A stretch of DNA of 64,000 nucleotides from DASXYG01 sp036502625. Lineage in GTDB: Bacteria > Actinomycetota > Actinomycetes > Streptosporangiales > Streptosporangiaceae. Positions 32,481 to 41,158 of the stretch are shown here, piece by piece (position 1 is the first letter of the stretch; each line of letters opens with the position of its first letter). The notes under the pieces are model-generated. The model did not search any database and was not told where the DNA came from. It saw only the letters and a program-made list of their open reading frames with translations. The stretch is taken from positions 41,200 to 105,199 of the forward strand of contig DASXYG010000030.1 of assembly GCA_036502625.1 (NCBI GenBank). The letters are read 5' to 3'. Made by a program: the position numbers and the translations under genes.

Positions 32481-33218
32481 ATGACTCGCCGCCTGTCCCT
32501 GGCCACGTCGGTGCTGCGCGCGCTCGCCCCGCGCGCGTCGTTCGTGGAGGAGGAGGTCGCCGGCCTGGCCGAGGTCGTCAGGCCCGGCGCGATCTGCTTC
32601 GACATCGGCGCCGAGTACGGCCTGTACACCTATCCCCTGTCGCTGCTCGCCGGCCCGGCGGGCCTGGTGCACAGCTTCGAGCCGCTGCCCGGCGCGGCGC
32701 GCGTCCTGTCCGCAGGAATCGGCGCGTTCGGCTGCCGCAACGTCCGCCGTTTCGCCGGCGCGGTCAGCGACGAACCGGGCGCGGGCGAGCTGAGCATGCC
32801 GCGCCGCAACGGCCTCCCCGTGCACGGCCGTACGTTCCTCACCACCGGCGCGAACGGCCTCGGCCCGAACACCGAGTTCGCCTCCGCGGATCTCGTCCAG
32901 ACCGAGATCACCACGATCGACCGCGTGTACGACCACTTCCACCTCCCCCGCGTCGACTTCATCAAGGCCGACGTGGAAGGCGCCGAGCCCAAGGTCGTCG
33001 AGGGCGCCCGCCGCGTGATCGAGGCCCACCACCCCACCTGGCTCCTCGAAATCGAGGACCGCCACCTCCAGAAGTACGGCACCAGCGCCGACGCCCTAGC
33101 CGAAACGTTGAAGTCGTCCGGCTACAACATGTACTGGTGGACCCAATCCCACTGGACCCCGGCGGCCAAGGTCACCGACGAACGCCGCAACTACCTGTTC
33201 ACAACCGAGGCGCTCTAG
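32481..33218 (+). CDS. FkbM family methyltransferase
   Basis: A 245-residue SAM-dependent methyltransferase of the FkbM family, which O-methylates sugars or polyketides. Motif I is FDIGAEYGLYTYPLSLLAGPAG with HSFEPLPGAARVL; the family motif FIKADVEGAEPKVVEGARRVI and WLLEIEDRHLQKYG follow. The first Gly of motif I is kept, although Glu-Tyr replaces the more usual Asn/Ala in the loop. The ATG at 32481 has no clear ribosome binding site, and TACGGT 7 bases upstream could serve a leaderless transcript. It follows the propeller gene by 21 bases and overlaps the helicase gene's 3' end by 20 bases, convergently. The substrate is unknown. Confidence 0.88.
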   Translation: MTRRLSLATSVLRALAPRASFVEEEVAGLAEVVRPGAICFDIGAEYGLYTYPLSLLAGPAGLVHSFEPLPGAARVLSAGIGAFGCRNVRRFAGAVSDEPGAGELSMPRRNGLPVHGRTFLTTGANGLGPNTEFASADLVQTEITTIDRVYDHFHLPRVDFIKADVEGAEPKVVEGARRVIEAHHPTWLLEIEDRHLQKYGTSADALAETLKSSGYNMYWWTQSHWTPAAKVTDERRNYLFTTEAL

Positions 33219-36200
33219 CCTGCTCGTCCGGCGACCAGACGCCGAGCCGGCGCGCGAGCGCGTCAAAGTAGGGAAGGCCGCCCCAGAGATCGCGGTTCCC
33301 GATGACGAACAGCCGTCGTTTGGCCCGGCTCACCGCGACGTTCAACAGGTTCGAGGTCATCGCCGCCCATCGGCGTGCGCCCTCCCCCGCCTCGGCCTGC
33401 GTACCGAGGACCAGGAAGACGACGTCGGCCTCCCGGCCTTGCATGGTGTGGACGGTGCCGATCTGTCTCCCGGTGAACCGCGACACCTGTTCCTGATAGT
33501 CGCCTGCGCTCATCCCCTCCGGGGGATCGTCCTCCCAGCGGAGCGCGTACACCCTCCGTTTGCAGTTCCGCACGACGTCGCGGAACGGGCTGAGCACACG
33601 GATCTCCGCCAAGGGAACACCGCACTGCCGGTGCAGCGTCTGCAGCCTGCCGACGAGCGCGTCACCCTCCCGGGAGTTCCATTTGCCATCGTGCTCGCCG
33701 CCTTCGACATGGATCCAGCAGCTCGCCTTGTAGTCACTGCCCCAGCGCTCCGGGTCAAGGAGCCGCTTCGGTTCGGTGCCGTCCACCATGAGCCCGTCGT
33801 ACGCGATCTCGTTGCTGATCGCGAACATCGGGTCCTCGCAGCGGCGGTGGACCCGTAGCGGCGAGCCGACCCAGACCTGTTCCTGCTCTCCGTCGGAGTT
33901 CCGGCGCCGGACCTCGGTGCCCCAGCGGTTGACCCGGTCGGCGACACCCTGCGCCGAGATGCCGTCAGGCAGCCAGCCATGGGAGACGTCGTAACAGTCG
34001 CGGAGGATCGCCTGCACATCGGCGGGTAGCTGCACGATCGGCTCGAGCTGGAGCGGATCGCCGACGAGCACGGCCCGCTTGGCACGCCACAACGCGCCGA
34101 CGGGCTGCTGCGGACTCGCCTGCCCGGCCTCGTCGACAAGGAGCCAGCCCAGCTCCTCACGCCCCAATTCCGCGAAGAGGCGCCCACAGGAGGCGAACGT
34201 CGTCGAAACGACCGGGACCATCAGGAACAGGGTCTGCCAGGCGGCCAGCTCGGCACCGCGTGGCATGTCCGGGGCGCCTCGGAACGCGTTGATGAGATGG
34301 TCGATGTTGGTCCGGAACGCCCACGGCACGTTCGCGATCAGGGCGCGGTGCAGTTCCAGCGCGGCGAGGAAGAGGCCGCTGCGCGCCCGGTCCCATTCGG
34401 CGTCGGCAGACGGTGACGCCAGCTCACGCCCGGCCTCGGGCATGTCGCAGAACTCGCGCGGAAAATGTCTCACCCGCCCCTGGCGTTCCTGTACGCGCCG
34501 TAGGTTCTCCACCGCCTGCCGTGCGGTGGAGAACCGCTGGCGTGCACCCTGCCAGTCACGCGAGGTCGCCGGGGAGGCGGCATCGACCGGCCGTGGGACG
34601 GCGGCGCCGCCGAACCGCGCCGCCACCGGGGGATCACGAAGCTCCTCCGACCTCAGGTCGTACAGGAGCCGCTTCATTCCGACGGTGCTCTCCCCGGTTG
34701 AGAACTTCGCGTCGTACCAGAACCGGCCGGCGAACTCGCGGCGCTTCTCGCTCTTGCCGAGCGGCGCGGCGACGGCACCCCAAGCCGGGGCATCCAGGTA
34801 CGCGCTCGCCTGGTCGACGAAGTACGACGCCGCGCTCCGCCACTCCTCCGCGATCGCGCCGAGAGCGGGCAGCTCGGTGGTGATGTTCTCCACCGCGCCG
34901 TTGTTGGACGAGGCGACGACGATCTCGAACCCCGTCAGCGCGGCATGCGGCGCCCGGACGTTCTTCCGGTCATCGCCGTGCTCCCAGGTGATCTTGCCAT
35001 CGCCGGGAAAGGCGTCGCGGGGGTTCCGGAACCCGGACAGCACCTCGGCGCGGGCGACGATGATCGCCGCGATCAGGTCCCGCAGCAGCGTCGTCTTGCC
35101 GGTCCCCGGCGGGCCGTTCACGGAGAAGAGCCCCGAATCGTGCATCAGGTCCGCGACGATCCGGTTGACGGCGAGCTGCTGGCTGAACACCAATGGCCTG
35201 CCCACGTCCGAGGGCCACCGTCCGGCCGGGAAGCGGTCGGGATGGACCTCGGACAGCGCCGTCCCGGTCTCCTTCTGGACATCGATCCGCTTCGGCTCGA
35301 GCTTCTTCCGTACGGTCTGCGGCTGGGTCAGGTAGGTCGCCAGCGCGGCGCCGTACTGGTCGGGTGCGGCGTCGATCACCCGGGTCAGGTCGTCGATGAA
35401 GAAGCTGTTGAGGAACGGCTTGTCCGGATCGGGCAACGAGCCGTCCCTCTTCCGTGATACCGGCTCGCTCTTGACGCGCAGCTTCCGCGCATCGATCAGA
35501 TCGGAGACTCCGCACAGGTAGGCGATGTGCGCGGCGAACCCGACGAGGTCGGGAATCGTCAGCGCCCGGCTGGGCGGGCCGGGCTCTCCGTCCGGTTCAC
35601 CGGACGCGTTGCCGTCACCGGTGAACTTCTTGGTCAGCCGCGACATGATCGGCTTCGCCGCGCCGGTCGCGGCACCGGCGCCGACCGCGCCGATCACGCC
35701 GGTCAGGCCGACGAGCAGGGCGTTGATCGCTCCTTCCGCCGCCGAGCCGAGGATCTGCTTGACCATCTGCCGCCAGCCCCGGGACGACGACGCCTCCGCG
35801 CCGCTGTCCGTGGTGTAGGTGATGAGCTCGTGGGTGAGCCGTCCGATGGCCCGCACGCACCGCTTCTCGACGTCCTCGAAGCCGTCGAGCCAGTCCGGAC
35901 GGTTCGGCCCCGGCGCGAACGCCCGCCCGGTCGCCCATGCGCATCGGGAGAAGGCCGCCGTATCGGCGAAGATCAGCCCCTCGTCGTCCACCGTGATGGC
36001 GAACAGCGCCGTCTCCCCGGACTTCCGGGTGCCGGCGAAATCCTCATCCGCGGTGACCCCGAAATGGTCGGCGAGCGTCTCCCAGATCTTCGCGTGCTCG
36101 AACACCCCGCCGTAGATCGTGTGCCGCCAAACGGCTCCGTAGCGGCCGGCCCGCGGTTCCTCGCCCGCCAGCCGATGCCCCTCCTGCCACGGCAGCACGG

Positions 36201-36369
36201 GCAGCTCGCGGGCCCCCGTGAGATCCACGTCCTGGACGTGATCGCCACCCGGCTTGCGATTCCTCAGGTCGCGCGGCCGGGGGCGGGACGGTATCGATGG
36301 AGGGTCGAACATCTCGATCGCCCGCCACATGGCGATGACGGGAACGGCCGACCGCTCGATCCTTCTCAT
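33199..36369 (-). CDS. Superfamily 1 (UPF1-like) helicase with an unusual N-terminal region
   Basis: A 1056-residue protein. The C-terminal ~650 residues are an SF1B helicase: Walker A SVNGPPGTGKTTLL near 416-428, Walker B WLLVDEAGQASPQQP near 740, motif III VLVGDPLQLEP near 765, motifs V/VI GTVHTMQGREADVVFLVLG and LLNVAVSRAKRRLFVIGN near 985-1023. The first ~400 residues have no family I recognise. They begin with YGAVWRHTIYGGVFEHAKIW and contain a Gly-rich hydrophobic stretch (GAINALLVGLTGVIGAVGAGAA, about 211-232) that could insert in a membrane. The start ATG at 36369 is the first of several. It is a lone gene between unrelated clusters, a setting typical of defence-type helicases; that role is speculation. 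Confidence 0.85.
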   Translation of the reverse strand: MRRIERSAVPVIAMWRAIEMFDPPSIPSRPRPRDLRNRKPGGDHVQDVDLTGARELPVLPWQEGHRLAGEEPRAGRYGAVWRHTIYGGVFEHAKIWETLADHFGVTADEDFAGTRKSGETALFAITVDDEGLIFADTAAFSRCAWATGRAFAPGPNRPDWLDGFEDVEKRCVRAIGRLTHELITYTTDSGAEASSSRGWRQMVKQILGSAAEGAINALLVGLTGVIGAVGAGAATGAAKPIMSRLTKKFTGDGNASGEPDGEPGPPSRALTIPDLVGFAAHIAYLCGVSDLIDARKLRVKSEPVSRKRDGSLPDPDKPFLNSFFIDDLTRVIDAAPDQYGAALATYLTQPQTVRKKLEPKRIDVQKETGTALSEVHPDRFPAGRWPSDVGRPLVFSQQLAVNRIVADLMHDSGLFSVNGPPGTGKTTLLRDLIAAIIVARAEVLSGFRNPRDAFPGDGKITWEHGDDRKNVRAPHAALTGFEIVVASSNNGAVENITTELPALGAIAEEWRSAASYFVDQASAYLDAPAWGAVAAPLGKSEKRREFAGRFWYDAKFSTGESTVGMKRLLYDLRSEELRDPPVAARFGGAAVPRPVDAASPATSRDWQGARQRFSTARQAVENLRRVQERQGRVRHFPREFCDMPEAGRELASPSADAEWDRARSGLFLAALELHRALIANVPWAFRTNIDHLINAFRGAPDMPRGAELAAWQTLFLMVPVVSTTFASCGRLFAELGREELGWLLVDEAGQASPQQPVGALWRAKRAVLVGDPLQLEPIVQLPADVQAILRDCYDVSHGWLPDGISAQGVADRVNRWGTEVRRRNSDGEQEQVWVGSPLRVHRRCEDPMFAISNEIAYDGLMVDGTEPKRLLDPERWGSDYKASCWIHVEGGEHDGKWNSREGDALVGRLQTLHRQCGVPLAEIRVLSPFRDVVRNCKRRVYALRWEDDPPEGMSAGDYQEQVSRFTGRQIGTVHTMQGREADVVFLVLGTQAEAGEGARRWAAMTSNLLNVAVSRAKRRLFVIGNRDLWGGLPYFDALARRLGVWSPDEQARAPRL

Positions 36370-36402
36370 CCACCCGTCCCCTTCGCCGAAGGCAGGGGAC
36401 GA

Positions 36403-38007
36403 TTATTCCCCGGCTTCCGGGTCGGCGCCGCGTGCCGCTTCGCGGGCCCAGGTGTAGTCGGTTTTGCCGCTTGGGGAGCGGAAGACGCGGGGGACGTAGG
36501 TGTAGGAGCGGGGGACCTTGTAGGACGCCAGGCGTGCTCGGCAGTGGGTGTCGAGGGTGGGGTCGGTGAGGGTCGCGCCGGGGTAGGGCTGGACGACCGC
36601 GGCTACGCGTTCGCCGTAGCGTTCGTCGGGGACTCCGGTGACGACGGCGTCGAAGACGGACGGGTGGGCCTTGAGGACGGCCTCGACCTCCTCGGTGTAG
36701 ACCTTCTCGCCGCCGGTGTTGACGCAGACGGAGCCGCGGCCGTAGACGGTGATCGTGCCGTCGGCCTCGATGGTGGCCATGTCGCCGGCCAGGCACCAGC
36801 GTTCGCCGTCGGCCTCGACGAACGTCTTCGCGGTCTTGTCCGGGTCCTTGTAGTAGCCGAGCGGTATGTGGTGGCCGCGGGCGAGCGTGCCGATCTCGCC
36901 GGAGCCGGGCGTGAGCGGCTTGAGGTCGGCGCCGAGGACGTTCGTGTACGCGTTGGCCTGGTAGCGCAGGCCGGTCTCCGGGGTGGAGCCGGGGACGCCG
37001 GTGGCGGTGAAGCCGGTCTCCGTGGAGCCGTAGCTGTCCATGATCATCACGTTGGGCAGCCGGTCCTGGAGCTGCCGCCGTACGGTGCCGGACAGGATCG
37101 CGCCGGTGGAGCTGATCACCAGCAGGGACGACAGGTCGCGCGTACGGGCGTCGAGCTCCTCGGTGATCGGCCTGGCCATGGCGTCGCCCACGATGTTGAT
37201 CGTGAGGACCTTCTCGCGCTCGATGAGGTCCAGCAGGTCGGCGGCGTCGAACTTCCTGGTGAACGCCACCGCGGCGCCCTGGAAGAAGGAGATGAAGCTG
37301 GCGAACTGCGCGGCGCCGTGCATCAGCGGCGGCGCCGGGCACAGCACGTACGAGCCGCTCGCGACGGCGTGCGCGATGACGTCGGCGGGCGTCGCCGGCG
37401 GGTCGCCGCCGGGGTTGCCGCCGGCCATCCCGGCGAAGAAGAGGTCCTCCTGGCGCCACATCACGCCCTTGGGCATGCCGGTCGTGCCGCCGGTGTAGAT
37501 GATGTACAGGTCCTCGCCGGACCGTACGGGGAACCCGCGCGTCTCCGGCCGGTCGCGTACGGCGTCCGCGAACGCCACCGACGACCGTCCCGGCGCGGCG
37601 GCCACCGGGTCGCCGCCGACCGCGATGAGGTGGCGCAGCTTGGGCGCCGACGCGGCGGCGTCGGCGACGCGCGGGGTGAACTCGGCGTCGTGCGCGAGCG
37701 CCACCAGGTCGGCGTCGCGGTACAGGTAGATCAGCTCGTCGGCGACGTAGCGGTAGTTGACGTTCACCGGCACCGCGCGGATCTTCAGGCAGGCCAGCAG
37801 CGTCTCGATGTACTCGGTGCCGTTGTAGAGCTGGATGCCGACGTGCTCGCCGGGTTCGACGCCCGCGTCCGCCAGGTGGTGCGCCACGCGGTTCGCGGCG
37901 GCGTCCAGCTCCGCGTACGTCAGCCGGGCGTCGCCGACGATCAGCGCGGGCCGGTCGCCCAGCGCGTCGGCGACGCCCTCGAACATGTCGGCCAGGTTGA
38001 ACTCCAT
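36403..38007 (-). CDS. Acyl-CoA synthetase, FadD19-like (steroid side-chain type)
   Basis: A 534-residue AMP-forming acyl-CoA ligase. The P-loop-like motif is YIIYTGGTTGMPKGVMWRQED; other landmarks are MHGAAQFASFISFFQG, DSYGSTETGF, YKDPDKTAKTF, AGDMATIEADGTITVYGRGSVCVNTGGEKVYTEEVE and the C-terminal Lys region SPSGKTDYTWARE. These segments follow mycobacterial FadD19, which activates C26 steroid acids of the cholesterol side chain. ATG at 38007 has GGGAGG upstream. It is the last gene of a six-gene operon with DUF35 and Ltp proteins, which supports a steroid or branched acyl substrate. The exact substrate is inferred. Confidence 0.87.
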   Translation of the reverse strand: MEFNLADMFEGVADALGDRPALIVGDARLTYAELDAAANRVAHHLADAGVEPGEHVGIQLYNGTEYIETLLACLKIRAVPVNVNYRYVADELIYLYRDADLVALAHDAEFTPRVADAAASAPKLRHLIAVGGDPVAAAPGRSSVAFADAVRDRPETRGFPVRSGEDLYIIYTGGTTGMPKGVMWRQEDLFFAGMAGGNPGGDPPATPADVIAHAVASGSYVLCPAPPLMHGAAQFASFISFFQGAAVAFTRKFDAADLLDLIEREKVLTINIVGDAMARPITEELDARTRDLSSLLVISSTGAILSGTVRRQLQDRLPNVMIMDSYGSTETGFTATGVPGSTPETGLRYQANAYTNVLGADLKPLTPGSGEIGTLARGHHIPLGYYKDPDKTAKTFVEADGERWCLAGDMATIEADGTITVYGRGSVCVNTGGEKVYTEEVEAVLKAHPSVFDAVVTGVPDERYGERVAAVVQPYPGATLTDPTLDTHCRARLASYKVPRSYTYVPRVFRSPSGKTDYTWAREAARGADPEAGE

Positions 38008-38024
38008 CGCGACCTCCCGGGGGA

Positions 38025-39188
38025 CTACGGGTGCTCCGAACCCACGACCCACATGGCGAAGAACTGGGCGCCGCCGCCGTACGCGTGGCCGAGCGCCCGC
38101 CGCGCGCCGTCCACCTGGTGCTCGCCCGCGCGGCCGCGCACCTGCTCGGCCGCCTCGGCGAAGCGGATCAGCCCGGACGCGCCGATCGGGTTGGACGAAA
38201 GGACGCCGCCTGACGGGTTCCACGGGATGTCGCCGTCGAAGGCGGTCGCGCCCGACTCGGTGAGCTTCCAGCCCTCGCGCACTCCGCAGAACCCCAGGTT
38301 CTCCAGCCACATCGGCTCGTACCAACTGAACGGTACGTACACCTCGGCGCAGTCGAGGTCGCGCCGCGGGTCGGCGATGCCCGCCTGGGCGAAGACGTCG
38401 GCCGCGCAGTCCTGCCCGGCTTGCGGGCTCACGGTGTCGCGCCCGGCGAAGACGATCGGCTCGCTGCGCATCGCCGTGCCGTGCACCCACGCGGGCGGGT
38501 GCGGCGCGCGCGCCGCCGCGGACTCGCCGCCGAGCACCATCGCGCACGCGCCGTCCGAGCTCGGGCAGGTCTCCAGGTAGCGGATCGGCTCCCACAGCAT
38601 GGGCGACTCGGCGACCTTCTCCTGCGAGATGTCCTCGATCCGCAGGTGCGCGTACGGGTTGCGCAGCGCGTTCCGGCGGTCCTTCACGGCGACGAGCTGG
38701 CCGATGTGCTCCGGCGCGCCCGAGCGGTCGATGTACGCGCGCATGTGCGGCGCGAAGTAGCCGCCCGCGCCCACGACCAGCGACGTGGAGAACGGCAGGC
38801 CCATGGTCAGCGCCCAGGTCGCGTTCGACTCGGACTGCTTCTCGTACGCCACGACCAGCACGCGCTCGTGCACGCCGCCCTGGATGAGCCCGGCCGCGAC
38901 CAGCGCCGTCGACCCGCCGACCGAGCCGGCCGTGTGGACGCGCATCATCGGCTTGCCGACCGCGCCGAGCGCGTCGGCGAGGTACAGCTCCGGCATGACG
39001 ACGCCCTCGAACAGGTCGGGCGCCTTGCCGATGACGACGGCGTCGATGTCGGCGAACGTGAGGCCGGCGTCCTCGAGCGCGCGCAGCGCCGCCTCGCGGA
39101 CCAGGCCCGCCATGGAGACGTCGGTGCGCCGCGTACGGTACTTCGTCTGGCCGACCCCGATCACCGCACAACTGTTACCCACGGTCAC
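38025..39188 (-). CDS. Thiolase-fold Ltp3-like protein (probable DUF35-dependent aldolase)
   Basis: A 387-residue thiolase-superfamily lipid-transfer-type protein. The usual nucleophile loop Asn-Cys-Ala-Thr-Gly is replaced by HTAGSVGGSTALVAAG, without Cys. Near the C-terminus GHAYGGGAQFF has Tyr where thiolases carry their second Cys. NPSGGVLSSNPIGASG is kept. Loss of both Cys, with a Tyr in that place, is the pattern of Ltp2-type retro-aldolases that cleave the steroid side chain. It needs a DUF35 partner, and two are encoded upstream. The GTG at 39188 overlaps the preceding stop (GTGA). It resembles mycobacterial Ltp3. Thiolase fold is sure, aldolase activity is inference. Confidence 0.85.
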   Translation of the reverse strand: MTVGNSCAVIGVGQTKYRTRRTDVSMAGLVREAALRALEDAGLTFADIDAVVIGKAPDLFEGVVMPELYLADALGAVGKPMMRVHTAGSVGGSTALVAAGLIQGGVHERVLVVAYEKQSESNATWALTMGLPFSTSLVVGAGGYFAPHMRAYIDRSGAPEHIGQLVAVKDRRNALRNPYAHLRIEDISQEKVAESPMLWEPIRYLETCPSSDGACAMVLGGESAAARAPHPPAWVHGTAMRSEPIVFAGRDTVSPQAGQDCAADVFAQAGIADPRRDLDCAEVYVPFSWYEPMWLENLGFCGVREGWKLTESGATAFDGDIPWNPSGGVLSSNPIGASGLIRFAEAAEQVRGRAGEHQVDGARRALGHAYGGGAQFFAMWVVGSEHP

Positions 39189-40225
39189 TCACCTTCGAGT
39201 ACGCAGACGAGGTTCTGCTGGAGGCAGGGGCCCGAGGTCGCGTGCGCGACCGCGCGGCGCGCCGAGCCGTCCCTGACGCGCGCGGCGGCCTCGCCGATGC
39301 GGATCAGCCCGGTCGCCATGACCGGGTTCGCGGCCAGCGGCCCGCCCGACGGGTTGATCCGTACGTCCGGGCCGAGGCCGAGCGCGTCGCGCAGGATGAG
39401 CTGCTCGTGGCCGAACTGGGCGTGCACCTCGGCGATGTCGACCGGCGTCTGCCCGAGCCCGGCCGCCGCGGCCGCCTGCTCGGTGGACCGCGAACGGGTC
39501 AGGTCGCGGGCGCCCACGGAGTGCGCCTCGATGCGGTGCGCGATGCCGCGGATCCAGGCCGGATCGTCGGTGCAGGCGCGTACGGCGTCGCCGGCGGCCA
39601 GGATGATCGCGGCGGCGCCGTCGGTCACCGGCGCCACGTCGCCGGGGCGCAGCGGCTCGACCGGGTCCGGATAGGTGGCCGAGCCGTACGGCACGGCGTT
39701 GGGGTTGGCCGCGCCCGCCTCACGCGCCGCCGACCCGACGGCCGCGAGCTCGCCCCCGTCGACGCCGCGCGCCTCGATGTACGCGCGGGCCTGCAACGCG
39801 GCGAGCGACACCTGGTCCGGCCACAGCGGCGCCAGGTAGTACGGGTCGAGCTGCAGCGCCAGCATCTCGGCGACGTCGACGTTCGAGGCCTTGCCGAACC
39901 CGTACACCAGCGCGGTGTCGGTGCCGTCGTCGTGCTGGAGCCGCACCCACGCCTCGTACAGCGCCCACGCGGCGTCCATCTCGACGTGGCTCTCGGAGAT
40001 CGGCGGCCACGCGCCGACCGCGTCGAGCGCGCTGACGAACGAGAACGGCGCGCCGACGAGGTAGTCGCAGCTTCCTGAGCAGGTGAAGCCGATGCTCTGC
40101 CGCGCGACGCCCGCCTGGGCGACGGCGTCGGCGATCACCGGCGCGAGGATCTCCACCTCGGTGCTGTCGGCGTCGCGCGTGCTGTGCTGGCTCTGCGCGA
40201 ACGCGACCACCGCGACGTCACGCAT
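39185..40225 (-). CDS. Thiolase-fold Ltp4-like protein
   Basis: A 346-residue thiolase-like protein, shorter than true thiolases (about 390) and close to mycobacterial Ltp4. It starts MRDVAVVAFAQSQHSTRD; the segment FTCSGSCDYLVGAPFSFV is typical of the group. The nucleophile loop position reads SHVEMDAAWALYEAW, without the catalytic Cys. INPSGGPLAANPVMATGLIRIGEAA and a C-terminal HATSGPCLQQNLVCVLE follow, in which Thr/Ser replace the second active-site Cys position. Classical thiolysis is therefore unlikely. Its start overlaps the stop of a DUF35 gene by 8 bases (ATGCGTGA), and its stop overlaps the Ltp3-like gene. It probably works as a complex with a DUF35 protein on steroid acyl-CoA. Confidence 0.83.
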   Translation of the reverse strand: MRDVAVVAFAQSQHSTRDADSTEVEILAPVIADAVAQAGVARQSIGFTCSGSCDYLVGAPFSFVSALDAVGAWPPISESHVEMDAAWALYEAWVRLQHDDGTDTALVYGFGKASNVDVAEMLALQLDPYYLAPLWPDQVSLAALQARAYIEARGVDGGELAAVGSAAREAGAANPNAVPYGSATYPDPVEPLRPGDVAPVTDGAAAIILAAGDAVRACTDDPAWIRGIAHRIEAHSVGARDLTRSRSTEQAAAAAGLGQTPVDIAEVHAQFGHEQLILRDALGLGPDVRINPSGGPLAANPVMATGLIRIGEAAARVRDGSARRAVAHATSGPCLQQNLVCVLEGE

Positions 40226-40685
40226 GCTCGCCTCCGTCCGGGGCGAACCACTTGACGTTGTCCATCGTCGCCCCCCACTCGTCTCGTGGCCGCCATTCCG
40301 CGCGCACCCGCATGCCGATCCGTACGTCCGCCGCGGGGACGCCGCCGACCAGCGCGAGCATCTCCACGTCCGCGCCGTCCATGGCGATCTGCGCGCAGAC
40401 GTACGGCACCTCGGGGGCGCGCGGATCGGGGATGTTGTTCACCGCGAACGTGACGACGGTTCCGGTGCCGGGCAGCTCCACCTCGTTGTCGATCGGTGTG
40501 CCGTCGGCCGGGCACGCGTCGCGCAGCGGCACGTACACGTTGCCGCAGGCCGGGCACCGCGATCCGAGAAAGACGCCGCGCTGGATGCCGCGCAGGTAGC
40601 GGGTCAGCGCGCGTCCCGCGGTGAGCCGGTAGTCCAGCCGCAGCGGGAAGACCAGCGACGTGACGGGCTCCGCCGGGGTGCTCAC
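40218..40685 (-). CDS. DUF35 OB-fold protein with zinc ribbon
   Basis: A 155-residue DUF35 protein. A rubredoxin-like zinc ribbon comes first: GSRCPACGNVYVPLRDACPADG, with Cys-x2-Cys and a third Cys plus Asp/Gly rather than a clean fourth Cys. The OB fold follows, with ELPGTGTVVTFAVNNIPDP and VPYVCAQIAMDGADVEMLALV. DUF35 proteins bind thiolase-like Ltp subunits and are needed for their activity. The GTG at 40685 overlaps the preceding gene's stop (GTGA), and its own stop overlaps the Ltp4-like start. The tight order suggests it pairs with Ltp4. Confidence 0.88.
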   Translation of the reverse strand: MSTPAEPVTSLVFPLRLDYRLTAGRALTRYLRGIQRGVFLGSRCPACGNVYVPLRDACPADGTPIDNEVELPGTGTVVTFAVNNIPDPRAPEVPYVCAQIAMDGADVEMLALVGGVPAADVRIGMRVRAEWRPRDEWGATMDNVKWFAPDGGEHA

Positions 40686-41158
40686 GCGTCCTCCTCTGCC
40701 GGGGTGAAGTACGCGACGTCGAGCACGCTCCCGACGCGGTCGGCCCGCCATTCCGGCCGTACGCGCAGGCCCGTGCGCATGCGCGCCGGGTCGCCGGTGT
40801 CCACCGCGTGCAGCAGCGCCGTCGAGGCGCCGTCGAGGCGGATCAGCGCCCAGGCGAACGGCCGGTCCAGCGGGTGCTTCGCGCGCGGGTTCGCGACCCA
40901 CGCCCAGGTCTCCACCCGTCCGGCGGGCCCGACCTCGACGAAGTCGGTGTCGGCCGCGCCGAGCGCGGCGGACGTCTCCGGGTCGTACTCGGTGGGCGGC
41001 ACGATCACCCGGCCGTCGTCCGTACGGACGCCCACGAACCTGCCGTCGCGCAGCCCGGTGAGGTAGCGGCCGATGACCGGGCCGAGCGACCGCGTGTAGC
41101 CGCCGGGGAACTCCATGGTGTGCTCGGCGGAGAACGTCTCCTCAGATGGCTGTGTCAT
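40682..41158 (-). CDS. DUF35 OB-fold protein, zinc-ribbon residues largely lost
   Basis: A 158-residue DUF35 protein. Where the zinc ribbon would be, the sequence reads VGVRTDDGRVIVPPTEYDPETS without the Cys pairs. The OB fold, with VEVGPAGRVETWAWVANPRAKHPLDRPFAWALIRLDGAST, is intact. It is one of two DUF35 genes in the operon, matching two Ltp genes, so each may serve one partner. The ATG at 41158 lies inside the upstream ligase gene (17-base overlap). The mycobacterial steroid cluster has the same combination of DUF35 and Ltp3/Ltp4 genes. Confidence 0.85.
   Translation of the reverse strand: MTQPSEETFSAEHTMEFPGGYTRSLGPVIGRYLTGLRDGRFVGVRTDDGRVIVPPTEYDPETSAALGAADTDFVEVGPAGRVETWAWVANPRAKHPLDRPFAWALIRLDGASTALLHAVDTGDPARMRTGLRVRPEWRADRVGSVLDVAYFTPAEEDA

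Noticed and set aside
33341..33354. Perfect KstR-like 14-mer TTCAACAGGTTCGA in the helicase gene
   Set aside because: It lies within codons of the conserved helicase motif LLNVAVSRAK, far from any promoter, so it is most likely a coding coincidence. It shows that exact matches do occur by chance and tempers the regulon claim.
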